Source: Candidatus Thiocaldithrix dubininis
GTDB taxonomy: Bacteria; Pseudomonadota; Gammaproteobacteria; Thiotrichales; Thiotrichaceae
DNA length: 64,000 bases
Direction: 5' to 3'
Assembly: GCA_029972135.1 (NCBI GenBank)
Contig: CP124755.1
Span: forward strand, 1,178,001-1,242,000
Position 1 is the first letter of the stretch. The number at the start of each line of letters is the position of its first letter. Of the stretch, positions 34,586-43,711 are shown in pieces. The position numbers and the translations under genes were made by a program. The notes under the pieces were generated by a model, which worked only from the letters and a program-made list of their open reading frames with translations, was not told the origin of the DNA and searched no databases.

Positions 34586-35434
34586 TTATAAATGATAAAG
34601 AGCTTGTCGAATCGCTTGGTATTCTGGATGTTGTGCGTTCAAGTAGCCCAAACGTAATAACAGGTCGATATTGACCAAATTGCAATTATCCTTAAATTCC
34701 GTTGTCTGTTCGGTTAAGCGAGCAATATCGGCTAAAGGCAACAATTGGAAACCTAAGACTTCGCCATCGGTATTTTCTGGAACGAAATCATCGGGTAACC
34801 AAAGATCGTAAATATAAATCGTGGAATTATCTAAACCACGTCGCCCAACCTGTTGATAACTAACACTACCCACGGCTTGGGCTTGTTGCGCTAACTGCAT
34901 GGGGATATTGGCTTCTTCTTGGGATTCTTTAATAACATTATCCAGTAGGCTTAACCCCATCGGTTGCCCACCCGCAACAATCTGATCCAGTTTGCCCGGC
35001 CAAAACGGTTTATCTAAGGCGCGTGTGCCCACCCACACATAAATACCATCCGCTTTACGCACTAAGCCATTGATATGCACCCCGTAGGTTTTTAAACCGA
35101 AAAAACTACTCGCGGCACGTTCAAGCGCTAATTCAGGTGTTTGCTCAAATGCTAAATTAACCGCATAAGGTTCATTGACCCATGTATCAATTACACCTTG
35201 TTGATGCAACTCAAACATAACAGCCGCTATCGCTTCGGTGCGGGTTTCATAATTGCTCAACTTAGGATGTAAATAAATCGCATCGGCTTGGGTGACAAAT
35301 ACATCCGGCCAAGCCGCTAACCGCGCTGCAAAAGTAGGTTGTATATAACCGTAAGTGGTTTGTTGTATGCGCCACGGCACAGCAGCGCTAGGCTCAAAAT
35401 TATTACAGGCACGAATTCGTGCTAAATAGCTCAT
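34586..35434 (-). CDS. Nudix hydrolase with DUF4743 N-terminus
   Basis: A 282-residue protein. Residues 1-115 match the DUF4743 domain found before Nudix domains of thiamine-pyrophosphokinase-associated type proteins; 115-280 is the Nudix fold. The Nudix box is recognisable around AGGQPMGLSLLDNVIKESQEEANI, with the catalytic glutamates EE, but the usual REUXEE reads KESQEE. Yeast/plant relatives dephosphorylate oxidised thiamine diphosphate derivatives; the bacterial substrate is unknown. It lies 16 bp upstream of pepN on the same strand. Confidence 0.8.
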   Translation of the reverse strand: MSYLARIRACNNFEPSAAVPWRIQQTTYGYIQPTFAARLAAWPDVFVTQADAIYLHPKLSNYETRTEAIAAVMFELHQQGVIDTWVNEPYAVNLAFEQTPELALERAASSFFGLKTYGVHINGLVRKADGIYVWVGTRALDKPFWPGKLDQIVAGGQPMGLSLLDNVIKESQEEANIPMQLAQQAQAVGSVSYQQVGRRGLDNSTIYIYDLWLPDDFVPENTDGEVLGFQLLPLADIARLTEQTTEFKDNCNLVNIDLLLRLGYLNAQHPEYQAIRQALYHL

Positions 35435-35526
35435 GCAGCTTTACCCCTAAGGCTTGGTATCATCATAATCAGCGAAGTCTAAGGCTTCGTGGTGTTATTA
35501 ACTGGCATGAGCTAAAGCATACTACA

Positions 35527-35850
35527 TTAGTGTTCGAGGCGCTCAGCACATTCAATACACAACGTTGCATAGGGTAAAGCCGCTAAACGCCCGCTGCCAA
35601 TCGCTTGTCCGCATTCGCTACAGATACCGTATTCACCCTCACTTATGCGTTTCAATGCTGCGCGTACTTGTTGCAACTCAGACTGGGTTTCCTCTTGTAC
35701 GCGAAGCAGCACATCTTCATTTTCACGTTCAATTGCCTGTTCTGGCCAATTAGGGCTGTGTTCTACGCTTAAGTCATGATTTAACACCTTTAAACGTCCC
35801 GCTAAACTGGCTTCGAGTTTTTGTAGCTCTTGATATTTGGCATCATCCAT
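35527..35850 (-). CDS. TraR/DksA-family zinc-finger protein
   Basis: A 107-residue protein with an N-terminal coiled coil (about 5-75) and a C-terminal four-cysteine zinc finger, CSECGQAI...LCIECAE. DksA-family proteins enter the RNA polymerase secondary channel and modify transcription. At 107 residues it is shorter than DksA (151) and closer to TraR/YbiI-like members. The DksA coiled-coil-tip DxxDxA motif is not obvious. It is monocistronic. Confidence 0.85.
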   Translation of the reverse strand: MDDAKYQELQKLEASLAGRLKVLNHDLSVEHSPNWPEQAIERENEDVLLRVQEETQSELQQVRAALKRISEGEYGICSECGQAIGSGRLAALPYATLCIECAERLEH

Positions 35851-35962
35851 TTTTTCTGTTCTCCTTGACGCTATTTAAGTTTTCATCATACTCCATTCTG
35901 TTAGCTTAAAAAGCTGTGCAGTACGAACTTGAATTAAAACAAGCAGTAGGAAGTTCATTACC

Positions 35963-36355
35963 ATGCGTTATGTCATAGGATTGTTAGGTTTATTGACTTT
36001 AAGCGGTTGTGGTTCACACGCCTTAGATACGCCAGTTAAAACCTGTAAAGCGGTGTTACAAGTGTTAGCGGGTAATCGTGCAATTGAGTTTCAACGTGAT
36101 TTTCAGGCGGAAGAAAAAGCCGAGCAATTAGATGTGATTTTAGATTTCGTGCTACAAGGCGAGAACATGACTTCGCAAGCGATTTGCACGTACGGTTTAA
36201 GCAGTCAGGATATGGATTATCGTAATGCAATGGGCGAATACGCGAATACCCCGACGCGCATGACTATCAACGGCAAACTGATTCCCAGCCGTGATTTGGT
36301 ACAAGCGGTGAATCGTGCCACCGCTGAAACTGTCGGGTTAATACCCAAAAAATAG
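35963..36355 (+). CDS. Small putative lipoprotein
   Basis: A 130-residue protein with a lipoprotein signal, MRYVIGLLGLLTLSGC, where LSGC is the lipobox and Cys16 would be acylated. The Gly-Ser after the Cys suggest outer-membrane sorting. The remainder is a mixed alpha/beta sequence with two more cysteines (TCKAVL, ICTYG). No family recognised. The gene is convergent with thioredoxin, the stops being 1-2 bp apart. Confidence 0.75.
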   Translation: MRYVIGLLGLLTLSGCGSHALDTPVKTCKAVLQVLAGNRAIEFQRDFQAEEKAEQLDVILDFVLQGENMTSQAICTYGLSSQDMDYRNAMGEYANTPTRMTINGKLIPSRDLVQAVNRATAETVGLIPKK

Positions 36356-36356
36356 A

Positions 36357-36719
36357 CTAGCTTAATAAAGTCGCGTGTGTTTCAACAAACTCACGTACAT
36401 ACGGCACGCTACGGCTACTGCTAAAGCGTGCCACTTCTTCGCTTTTCTCAATTAATACCACGGTCGGGAAACCTCGTACCTTATAACGCCCTGCCAGTTT
36501 CAGATTTTCATCTTCTTCGGTATCTACTTTCGCCAGTAACACTTGCCCCTGATAGTCCTCAATGACCTGTTTTAAGACTGGCGCGAGAAATAAACACGGT
36601 CCACACCAATCCGCCCAAAAATCCACTAACACGGGTTGGGTGTGTGAAGCGTTTAATACATATTCATCAAACTCAGCAAAGCCTTGAATGTCTCGAATCC
36701 ACGTTGTTGTCATTGTCAT
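36357..36719 (-). CDS. Thioredoxin family protein
   Basis: A 120-residue thioredoxin fold. The active site FWADWCGPC is near residues 35-43, and the cis-proline motif GFPTVVLI follows. The C-terminus is slightly longer and more divergent than TrxA (KSEEVARFSSSRS), so it may be a second thioredoxin. No signal peptide, so it is cytosolic. A second ATG two codons in is an equally good start. Confidence 0.88.
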   Translation of the reverse strand: MTMTTTWIRDIQGFAEFDEYVLNASHTQPVLVDFWADWCGPCLFLAPVLKQVIEDYQGQVLLAKVDTEEDENLKLAGRYKVRGFPTVVLIEKSEEVARFSSSRSVPYVREFVETHATLLS

Positions 36720-36850
36720 TAATCTAGTTAGTCAATAGGGCAAGTACTGTAATGCAGTTGCCTCACCAATGGTAACTACCCAAGGGCAATAAAGCGATAG
36801 ACCGTTTGCTTATGTAGGCAATATAATTTTGATATTTTTTAAGATAATCA

Positions 36851-37327
36851 ATGATGAACAATCAAGACGTAAGTATCAGTTGTGAAGCGCTATTAGCCGA
36901 ATTACCCAAAAAACTGTATCCAAAGAAAAGCAAAATTTTGTTGCCGTTTACAGTTGTATTATTCATTGTAGTGCCACTGACGGCTGTTTCCGCTTGGTTG
37001 TATTGGGAGACAAAAGAAAGCTTAATTTTGGGTATTTTAATTTTCTTTACCCACGAAGGTTTTTGCCTACTCAAACAATCACAAGCACATACTGATCATA
37101 TTAAGTTGATTCCTTGGCAGGCAATTGAAGGATTTGGCATAATGCGCTTTCAATTTCAAACCATTGCAATTTATCAGTTCACTACAACATCAGGACGCAA
37201 ACGGCCTTGGGCGGGTTATACGTTGCCAAACGCGTTTGAGTATTCTGCGGCCGAGTTATCGTTTTATTTAGAAATGTGTCGTATGTGTTTAGTGGCGGAA
37301 TCCGCAACAACTGAGCAAAGGGCTTAG
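36851..37327 (+). CDS. Membrane protein of unknown function
   Basis: A 158-residue protein with two adjacent hydrophobic segments (ILLPFTVVLFIVVPLTAVSAWLY, about 29-52, and SLILGILIFF, about 58-68). A soluble C-terminal part (IPWQAIEGFGIMRFQ, RKRPWAGYTLPNAFE) follows, with a pattern resembling a PH-like or bPH domain after a membrane hairpin. No firm family. It is flanked by thioredoxin and the Rpn gene cluster. Confidence 0.6.
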   Translation: MMNNQDVSISCEALLAELPKKLYPKKSKILLPFTVVLFIVVPLTAVSAWLYWETKESLILGILIFFTHEGFCLLKQSQAHTDHIKLIPWQAIEGFGIMRFQFQTIAIYQFTTTSGRKRPWAGYTLPNAFEYSAAELSFYLEMCRMCLVAESATTEQRA

Positions 37328-37428
37328 TAATTTTTGCTTTAAAATCAATCAATAAAACCTTGTATCGACACAGTTTTCTTGCAAACTGGTATGGGTAAAG
37401 CATGCAGTTATGTTGAAAAGTGCCTTAT

Positions 37429-37761
37429 TTAGCCTAACAACAAACTTATTTCCGTCTCTGTTAACCCTGTTACCGCTACGATTGTCTTTAAATCCAAACC
37501 ATTGGCGTGCATACCTTGAACCATTTTTATAATCGTTTGTTGTTCACTTTCTTGTCGGCCTAATTCTAATACTTCCACCCAACCTTCTTGATGCGCGGTG
37601 TCGTAGGAGTTTTTTAGATCGCGGTAATATTTAATACTGTCTTCATACGCCTTGCGTTCTTCAGGGGTGAATTGGGCTAGGTAAATGACTTCATGCGGTT
37701 CTTCACCAAACAGTTTTTTAAAACCGAAGTCAGTTAAGGGGTTGAGGTAGACCGATTGCAT
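37429..37761 (-). pseudogene. Rpn-family nuclease gene with internal deletions
   Basis: A 110-residue remnant of the two genes upstream. It keeps the N-terminal 24 residues (MQSVYLNPLTDFGFKKLFGE...), a four-residue island EVIY from the middle, and the C-terminal part from LAQFTPEERKAY onward. About 190 residues including the PD-(D/E)XK catalytic residues are missing. The reading frame survives both deletion joints, so a short protein could still be made, but it cannot be a nuclease. The start and its AGGATA ribosome-binding site are the same as in the full copies. Confidence 0.85.
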
Positions 37762-37817
37762 ACTCAATATCCTATGGGTATCGATAATTAAAGGTTAGAA
37801 AGAAAAAACATAACGAC

Positions 37818-38714
37818 TTAAATTGTTGTGTTTAGTAATACATCTATTTCCGTTTCTGTTAACCCCGTTACCGCCGCAATTGTTTTTAAATCCAAACCAT
37901 TGGCATGCATACCCTGAACCATTTTTATAATGGCTTGTTGCTCACCCGCTGCTCGACCTTTTTCCATTCCAATCTGTTCTCCTGCTTCTAAGCCTTCCAC
38001 CCAACCTTCTTGATGCGCGGTGTCATAGGAATTTTTTAGATCGCGGTAATATTTAATACTGTCTTCATACGCCTTGCGTTCTTCGGGGGTGAATTGGGCT
38101 AATTGAGCTAATGCAAACGTACGGTGAAACACTTCTTCATGTAATGTTTGGGGAATGCTGTCTAATTCGGGTAAATGTTTGAAGACATACAACCATTTGT
38201 CTTGCAAGGTGACTAATTGTTCAGCGGTCTTGTTAAAGCGTGGTAGTACTAAATAGATAAAGTTCAGCTTGTCATAAAATAAGCGGTTTAATTGATCTTT
38301 GAGCTGGGCGTGGTAAATGACTTCCTGCTGTTCATCATCCATAATGAAATCGAGAATACCAATGGTATAAACCGCCTCAAGTTTGTAGTTCCAATCGCCA
38401 CGTTGTGCTTGCTCTTGTACTGCAAAGGTCGAGTAATAAATACTGCGATCTTTAAAGAACATTTGTTTAACTTTCTGTAGCTCCACAATAAAGCGTTCGC
38501 CAGTACTACTAATGCAATTCAGATCAAAGATTGCTTTACGATCTGTGGGGCTAATGCCTTGATATTCATTTTTGGTGTATTGCAATTCGGCAATTTGATG
38601 GCGTTCTGGCAATAGAGTATTGAGAAAGCTAATCAGCAAGTCTTTGTGCGGCTCTTCGCCAAACAATTTTTTAAAACCGAAGTCAGTTAAGGGGTTGAGG
38701 TAGACCGATTGCAT
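37818..38714 (-). CDS. Rpn-family recombination-promoting nuclease (PD-(D/E)XK)
   Basis: A 298-residue protein of the Rpn/transposase_31-like family, DNA endonucleases thought to promote RecA-independent recombination. The N-terminal NPLTDFGFKKLFGEEPHK is the family hallmark. The catalytic PD-(D/E)XK residues are in IFDLNCISSTGERFIVELQK (about residues 62-81). The C-terminus holds a variable Gln/Gly-rich hinge and a conserved short tail (GLDLKTIAAVTGLTETEI). The start at ATG 38714 is set by AGGATA 7 bp upstream. The tandem neighbour at 38759 is over 95% identical by eye except in the hinge. Confidence 0.9.
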   Translation of the reverse strand: MQSVYLNPLTDFGFKKLFGEEPHKDLLISFLNTLLPERHQIAELQYTKNEYQGISPTDRKAIFDLNCISSTGERFIVELQKVKQMFFKDRSIYYSTFAVQEQAQRGDWNYKLEAVYTIGILDFIMDDEQQEVIYHAQLKDQLNRLFYDKLNFIYLVLPRFNKTAEQLVTLQDKWLYVFKHLPELDSIPQTLHEEVFHRTFALAQLAQFTPEERKAYEDSIKYYRDLKNSYDTAHQEGWVEGLEAGEQIGMEKGRAAGEQQAIIKMVQGMHANGLDLKTIAAVTGLTETEIDVLLNTTI

Positions 38715-38758
38715 ACTCAATATCCTATGGGTATCGTAGAAAGAAAAAACATGACGAC

Positions 38759-39655
38759 TTAAATTGTTGTGTTCAGTAACACATCTATTTCCGTCTCTGT
38801 TAACCCCGTTACCGCCGCAATTGTTTTTAAATCCAAACCATTGGTGTGCATACCTTGAACCATTTTTATAATGGTTTGTTGTGCACCTTTCGCTACACCG
38901 ATTTGCTCACCCTCTTGTCGGCCTAATTCTAAGCCTTCTACCCAACCTTCTTGATGCGCGGTGTCATAGGAGTTTTTTAGATCGCGGTAATATTTAATAC
39001 TGTCTTCGTACGCCTTGCGTTCTTCGGGGGTGAATTGGGCTAATTGAGCTAATGCAAACGTACGGTGAAACACTTCTTCATGTAATGTTTGGGGAATGCT
39101 GTCTAATTCGGGTAAATGTTTGAAGACATACAACCACTTGTCTTGCAAGGTGACTAATTGTTCGGCGGTTTTGTTAAAGCGTGGTAGTACTAAATAGATA
39201 AAGTTCAGCTTGTCATAAAATAAGCGGTTTAATTGATCTTTGAGCTGGGCGTGGTAAATGACCTCATGCTGTTCATCATCCATAATGAAATCGAGAATGC
39301 CAATAGTATAAACCGCCTCAAGTTTGTAGTTCCAATCGCCACGTTGTGCTTGCTCTTGTACTGCAAAGGTCGAGTAATAAATACTGCGATCTTTAAAGAA
39401 CATTTGTTTTACTTTCTGTAGCTCCACAATAAAGCGTTCGCCAGTACTACTAATGCAATTCAGATCAAAGATTGCTTTACGATCCGTGGGGCTAATGCCT
39501 TGATATTCATTTTTGGTGTATTGCAATTCGGCAATTTGATGGCGTTCTGGCAATAGAGTATTGAGAAAGCTAATCAGCAAGTCTTTGTGCGGCTCTTCGC
39601 CAAACAGTTTTTTAAAACCGAAGTCAGTTAAGGGGTTGAGGTAGACCGATTGCAT
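38759..39655 (-). CDS. Rpn-family recombination-promoting nuclease (PD-(D/E)XK), second copy
   Basis: A 298-residue paralogue of the preceding gene with the same catalytic stretch (IFDLNC...VELQK). It differs mainly in the charged hinge (GLELGRQEGEQIGVAKGAQQ versus GLEAGEQIGMEKGRAAGEQQ), the usual hypervariable part of this family. The shared 5' flank (CTCAATATCCT on the plus strand) shows that the duplication unit included the ribosome-binding site. Start ATG at 39655; upstream in-frame ATG at 39670 would overlap that site. Confidence 0.9.
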   Translation of the reverse strand: MQSVYLNPLTDFGFKKLFGEEPHKDLLISFLNTLLPERHQIAELQYTKNEYQGISPTDRKAIFDLNCISSTGERFIVELQKVKQMFFKDRSIYYSTFAVQEQAQRGDWNYKLEAVYTIGILDFIMDDEQHEVIYHAQLKDQLNRLFYDKLNFIYLVLPRFNKTAEQLVTLQDKWLYVFKHLPELDSIPQTLHEEVFHRTFALAQLAQFTPEERKAYEDSIKYYRDLKNSYDTAHQEGWVEGLELGRQEGEQIGVAKGAQQTIIKMVQGMHTNGLDLKTIAAVTGLTETEIDVLLNTTI

Positions 39656-39742
39656 ACTCAATATCCTCATATTTTATGATACTTACTCTAGCACAATACT
39701 CGCCTACACTAGGTGATGGTATTGTTTTTATGAGATTAACTT

Positions 39743-42592
39743 TTAATGCTTCAACATCCGCTTCAAAAATTGCCCCGTAAACGAGCCTTCGACTTCGGCA
39801 ACCTGTTCTGGCGTACCAACTGCAATAATGTTACCGCCACGACTGCCACCTTCCGGGCCTAAATCCACAATCCAGTCAGCGGTTTTAATCACGTCTAAAT
39901 TGTGTTCAATTACCACGACTGTATTGCCACCGTCGCGGATGCGGTGCAGCACTTTTAGCAACTGGTCGACATCATGGAAGTGTAAGCCAGTGGTAGGTTC
40001 GTCGAGGATATAAATGGTTTTGCCGGTTTCGCGTTTGGAGAGTTCTTTAGCGAGTTTGACGCGTTGCGCTTCGCCGCCGGATAGAGTCGTGGCGTTTTGC
40101 CCCAATGTGATATACGACAAACCCACGTCCATTAAGGTTTGCAGTTTGCCGTGAATGCTGGGGACGGCGGCGAAAAATTCGCAGGCATCTTCCACCGTCA
40201 TATCTAACACTTCGCTGATATTTTTACCCTTGTAGCGAATGTCTAAGGTTTCGCGGTTGTAGCGTTTACCGCCACAAACTTCGCAAGTGACATACACATC
40301 CGGTAAAAAGTGCATTTCCACTTTAATAACCCCATCGCCCGCGCACGCTTCGCAACGTCCGCCTTTGACATTGAAGGAAAAACGACCGGGTTGATAGCCG
40401 CGTGAACGGGCTTCTTGGGTGGCAGCGAAGATTTCCCGAATCGGCGTAAAGACACCGGTATAAGTTGCGGGATTGGAGCGCGGGGTGCGTCCAATCGGGC
40501 TTTGGTCAATGTCGATAATTTTGTCAATCTGTTCCGCGCCTAATACTTCACGCATGGGGGCCACTTCCACGCTACTGTCGTGTAAATGTCGCGCTAAATA
40601 CGGGTACAGCGTGCGATTAATCAGCGTGGATTTACCTGAACCCGACACGCCCGTAACACAGGTCAATAAGCCTAACGGAATTTCTAAATCGACGTGGTTT
40701 AGATTATTACCACTTGCGCCCATTACTTTTAAGGTGCGTTCGGGGTTGAATGACGTGCGTTGCGCAGGAATGCTAATCGCACGTTTACCTGATAAGAATT
40801 GTCCCGTCACGGAATCATCATTCGCCGCGACCGCTTCTGGCGTGCCTTGTGCAATAATTTGCCCGCCGTGTACACCCGCACCCGGGCCAATATCCACTAC
40901 ATAATCGGCGGAGCGAATTGCATCTTCATCGTGTTCTACCACAATTACGGTATTACCCAAATCGCGTAAGCGGAATAGGGTGCGTAGCAAGCGGTCATTA
41001 TCGCGCTGATGTAAACCAATCGACGGCTCATCTAACACATACATAACGCCGACCAAGCCCGCGCCGATTTGTGAGGCTAAGCGAATCCGTTGCGCTTCGC
41101 CGCCGGACAGGGTTTCGGCACTGCGGCTTAAGGTTAAATAATCCAAGCCGACATTTACCAAGAATTCCAGCCTTAAGCTGATTTCGCGCACGATTTTTTC
41201 AGCAATTTTGCCTTGCGTACCGGGTAATTGCAGTGTGCTAAAAAATGCATGGCAATCACCAATCGGCATTTGCGTAATACTGGGTAAGTTCTTAGCGGCA
41301 ATAAACACATTACGCGCTTGTTCATTTAAGCGTGTGCCTTGGCAATCAGGACAGGCGCGATTTGCTAAAAATTTGGCTAATTCTTCGCGCACGGTATTGG
41401 AATCGGTTTCACGATAGCGGCGTTTTAGGTTGTTTAATACGCCTTCAAAACTATCGGCGCGTTTATACAACTGCCCCTTTTGCCCAATATACGTGAAGTC
41501 GATTTTCTCCTGCCCACTACCATTTAAAATCATGTTTTGAACCGTCGGTGGCAATTCCTCCCACGGCGTTTCCACATCAAACTGATAATGCTCGGCTAAC
41601 GACGTTAGCATTTGGAAGTAATACGCATTGCGCCGATCCCAACCGCGTACCGCGCCACCCGCCAAACTTAAATGCGGATTGGCGACCACGCGTTGTGGAT
41701 CAAAATATTGCTCTACGCCCAAGCCGTCACAAGTGGGGCACGCTCCCATCGGCGCGTTGAAAGAGAATAAACGCGGCTCTAATTCGGTTAACGCCCAACC
41801 ACAATGCGGGCACGCATAATTTGCTGACAATAGCATTTCACCATTGGCATTAGCATTGGTTAACGGTGCTTCACCTTCCATCGGTGCAATTAAGGCAATG
41901 CCATTCGCCAGTTTTAAAGCGGTTTCAAACGATTCGGCTAAACGTAGTTGTAAATCTTCGCGTACTTTGAAACGGTCAACCACCACTTCAATCGTATGCT
42001 TTTTGCGTAATTCCAATTCAGGCACAGCATCCAGATCGTAAACCGTGCCATCAATACGGGCGCGTAAATAACCTTGTGCTTTCAATGATTCCAGCAGTTG
42101 CACATGCTCGCCTTTGCGCTCTCGTACCACTGGCGCGAGTAGCATGAGCTTACTGCCTTCTGGCAATGCCAATACCTGATCGACCATTTGGCTAACGGTT
42201 TGTGCTTCTAAATCAATCTCATGCGTAGGGCAACGCGGCTTACCAGCACGGGCATATAACAAGCGCAGATAATCGTAGATTTCGGTAATCGTACCCACGG
42301 TGGAACGCGGATTATGCGAGGTGGTTTTTTGCTCAATGGAAATCGCCGGGGATAAGCCTTCGATATGGTCAATATCCGGCTTTTCCATCATCGACAAAAA
42401 TTGCCGCGCATACGCAGACAACGACTCCACATAGCGTCGTTGACCTTCCGCAAAAATGGTATCAAACGCCAGCGATGACTTACCCGAACCGGATAAACCC
42501 GTAATGACCACCAACTGATCACGCGGTAAGTCTAAGTCAATGTTTTTTAAATTATGAGTACGCGCCCCACGCAGGCGAATGAATTTATCCAT
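39743..42592 (-). CDS. uvrA: UvrABC excinuclease subunit A
   Basis: A 949-residue damage-recognition ATPase. Two ABC modules have Walker A motifs GLSGSGKSS and GVSGSGKST and signature LSGGEAQR in both halves. The zinc modules are CPHCGW/CPTCDG and [17 protein letters not shown]. Length is as in E. coli (940). I chose the ATG at 42592 ([15 protein letters not shown]), since the family begins here; the in-frame GTG at 42613 adds seven unaligned residues. SOS boxes were not seen upstream. Confidence 0.96.
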   Translation of the reverse strand: MDKFIRLRGARTHNLKNIDLDLPRDQLVVITGLSGSGKSSLAFDTIFAEGQRRYVESLSAYARQFLSMMEKPDIDHIEGLSPAISIEQKTTSHNPRSTVGTITEIYDYLRLLYARAGKPRCPTHEIDLEAQTVSQMVDQVLALPEGSKLMLLAPVVRERKGEHVQLLESLKAQGYLRARIDGTVYDLDAVPELELRKKHTIEVVVDRFKVREDLQLRLAESFETALKLANGIALIAPMEGEAPLTNANANGEMLLSANYACPHCGWALTELEPRLFSFNAPMGACPTCDGLGVEQYFDPQRVVANPHLSLAGGAVRGWDRRNAYYFQMLTSLAEHYQFDVETPWEELPPTVQNMILNGSGQEKIDFTYIGQKGQLYKRADSFEGVLNNLKRRYRETDSNTVREELAKFLANRACPDCQGTRLNEQARNVFIAAKNLPSITQMPIGDCHAFFSTLQLPGTQGKIAEKIVREISLRLEFLVNVGLDYLTLSRSAETLSGGEAQRIRLASQIGAGLVGVMYVLDEPSIGLHQRDNDRLLRTLFRLRDLGNTVIVVEHDEDAIRSADYVVDIGPGAGVHGGQIIAQGTPEAVAANDDSVTGQFLSGKRAISIPAQRTSFNPERTLKVMGASGNNLNHVDLEIPLGLLTCVTGVSGSGKSTLINRTLYPYLARHLHDSSVEVAPMREVLGAEQIDKIIDIDQSPIGRTPRSNPATYTGVFTPIREIFAATQEARSRGYQPGRFSFNVKGGRCEACAGDGVIKVEMHFLPDVYVTCEVCGGKRYNRETLDIRYKGKNISEVLDMTVEDACEFFAAVPSIHGKLQTLMDVGLSYITLGQNATTLSGGEAQRVKLAKELSKRETGKTIYILDEPTTGLHFHDVDQLLKVLHRIRDGGNTVVVIEHNLDVIKTADWIVDLGPEGGSRGGNIIAVGTPEQVAEVEGSFTGQFLKRMLKH

Positions 42593-42688
42593 CTCGGTTT
42601 GCAAGCCTGACACCTAACAAAAAACGAATTTTAACAGGTTCTAGATGGAGATGGGATTGTCATTTTAAAGCTTGGGGTTGGCAAACAC

Positions 42689-43063
42689 TCAGAAGGCAAT
42701 GAAGCCAACACTGATTAAACTGTAAGTGCCTAAAGCGATTAGACTGCCTTTGACTGCCATTAGCGTTACTACCCGGCGGCTAGGCGTGTGCACATAATCC
42801 TCAATAATTACTTGTACCCCTAAACATGCGTGATAAATTCCCAAAATGATAAACAAGCTCAATAACACAGTATTTAACGGTTGTTGAAACCATGCGACAA
42901 CGCTTTGGTAAGCTTGCTGGCTCAATTTAACCAGTGTGAATGCAAGCCAAATACACAGTGGAATTAAAGCCAATGCGGTGAGGCGTTGCTGCAACCAGTG
43001 ATGCCAACCGTGTTTAACTGTTCCCAAGCCATAAGCTTTTTTCAATGGCGTTACAAAGCGCAT
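42689..43063 (-). CDS. Orphan second succinate dehydrogenase subunit D homologue
   Basis: A 124-residue three-helix membrane protein clearly homologous to SdhD at 24010-24390. Shared elements include GLGTVKHGWHHWLQQRLTALALIPL and YHACLGVQVIIEDYVH, which keeps the heme-ligand histidine. No sdhC, A or B accompanies it; its neighbours are uvrA and yjdM. It may replace SdhD in an alternative complex, or be a retained duplicate. Start ATG at 43063 gives MRFVTPLKKAYG, aligned with [12 protein letters not shown] of the operon copy. Confidence 0.82.
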   Translation of the reverse strand: MRFVTPLKKAYGLGTVKHGWHHWLQQRLTALALIPLCIWLAFTLVKLSQQAYQSVVAWFQQPLNTVLLSLFIILGIYHACLGVQVIIEDYVHTPSRRVVTLMAVKGSLIALGTYSLISVGFIAF

Positions 43064-43079
43064 AAACTCAATCCTTTCA

Positions 43080-43310
43080 ATGATAAGCCCGATCATTAGG
43101 GAGGGAGAGGCTCGCGCCTTAGCGATAAGCGAATTTAAGTCTCTGTCCTCTCATAACTTAGATTACGCTGAGTTATTATTAAATTTATTGTGTTTAATCA
43201 AATCGAGTATTGAAAAATGCAGCCCGTTAGAGATAGAACGCACAGATTTAGAGAAAATTGAGCAAAGCTGCTATGCTTACGCGCTTTTGCAACCCCGAAA
43301 AGCACTATGA
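43080..43310 (+). CDS. Possible small gene overlapping the yjdM start
   Basis: A 76-codon frame, acidic and leucine-rich ([35 protein letters not shown]), ending in an ATGA overlap with yjdM, the arrangement expected for translational coupling. No family is recognised, and there is no good ribosome-binding site before its ATG. Otherwise the 240 bp would be the shared promoter region of sdhD2 and yjdM. Doubtful. Confidence 0.3.
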   Translation: MISPIIREGEARALAISEFKSLSSHNLDYAELLLNLLCLIKSSIEKCSPLEIERTDLEKIEQSCYAYALLQPRKAL

Positions 43311-43648
43311 GTACAATTCCAGCTTGCCCTAAATGTGGTTCTGAATACGCCTATGAAGATGGCGATCTGTATATTTGCCCCGAATGTAGCCACGAATGGT
43401 CGAAAAATGCACAAGACGCCACTGCGAGTGATGAGCGCATTATTAAAGATGCCAATGGTAATGTGTTACAAGACGGCGATACCGTAACCGTCATTAAAGA
43501 CTTGAAAGTCAAAGGTTCATCACTTGTGGTGAAAGTTGGTACTAAGGTGAAAAATATTCGCTTAGTAGACGGCGACCATGACATTGATTGCAAAATTGAG
43601 GGTATTGGCCCTATGAGCTTGAAATCCGAATTTGTGAAAAAGGTTTAA
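43307..43648 (+). CDS. yjdM: Zinc-ribbon protein YjdM (PhnA)
   Basis: A 113-residue protein nearly colinear with E. coli YjdM/PhnA. The N-terminal zinc ribbon CPKCGSEY...CPECSHEW is followed by [24 protein letters not shown] and the C-terminal [12 protein letters not shown]. The role is unclear; despite the old name it is not needed for phosphonate breakdown. A good terminator follows at 43659-43680. Confidence 0.93.
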   Translation: MSTIPACPKCGSEYAYEDGDLYICPECSHEWSKNAQDATASDERIIKDANGNVLQDGDTVTVIKDLKVKGSSLVVKVGTKVKNIRLVDGDHDIDCKIEGIGPMSLKSEFVKKV

Positions 43649-43658
43649 GCGCAAAACA

Positions 43659-43680
43659 GCCTCCCAATTTGTAGGGAGGC
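43659..43680 (+). terminator. Terminator after yjdM
   Basis: GCCTCCC / GGGAGGC, a perfect 7-bp GC-rich stem with an 8-nt loop, lies 10 bp after the yjdM stop, with only TT following. It faces the end of the TROVE gene and could serve both. Confidence 0.65.
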
Positions 43681-43711
43681 TTACAACTGTCGATTATTTA
43701 AACATAATAAG

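Noticed and set aside
37429..39670. Insertion sequence interpretation of the three Rpn genes
   Set aside because: No terminal inverted repeats or target duplications flank the copies; the pattern fits tandem duplication of a nuclease gene.
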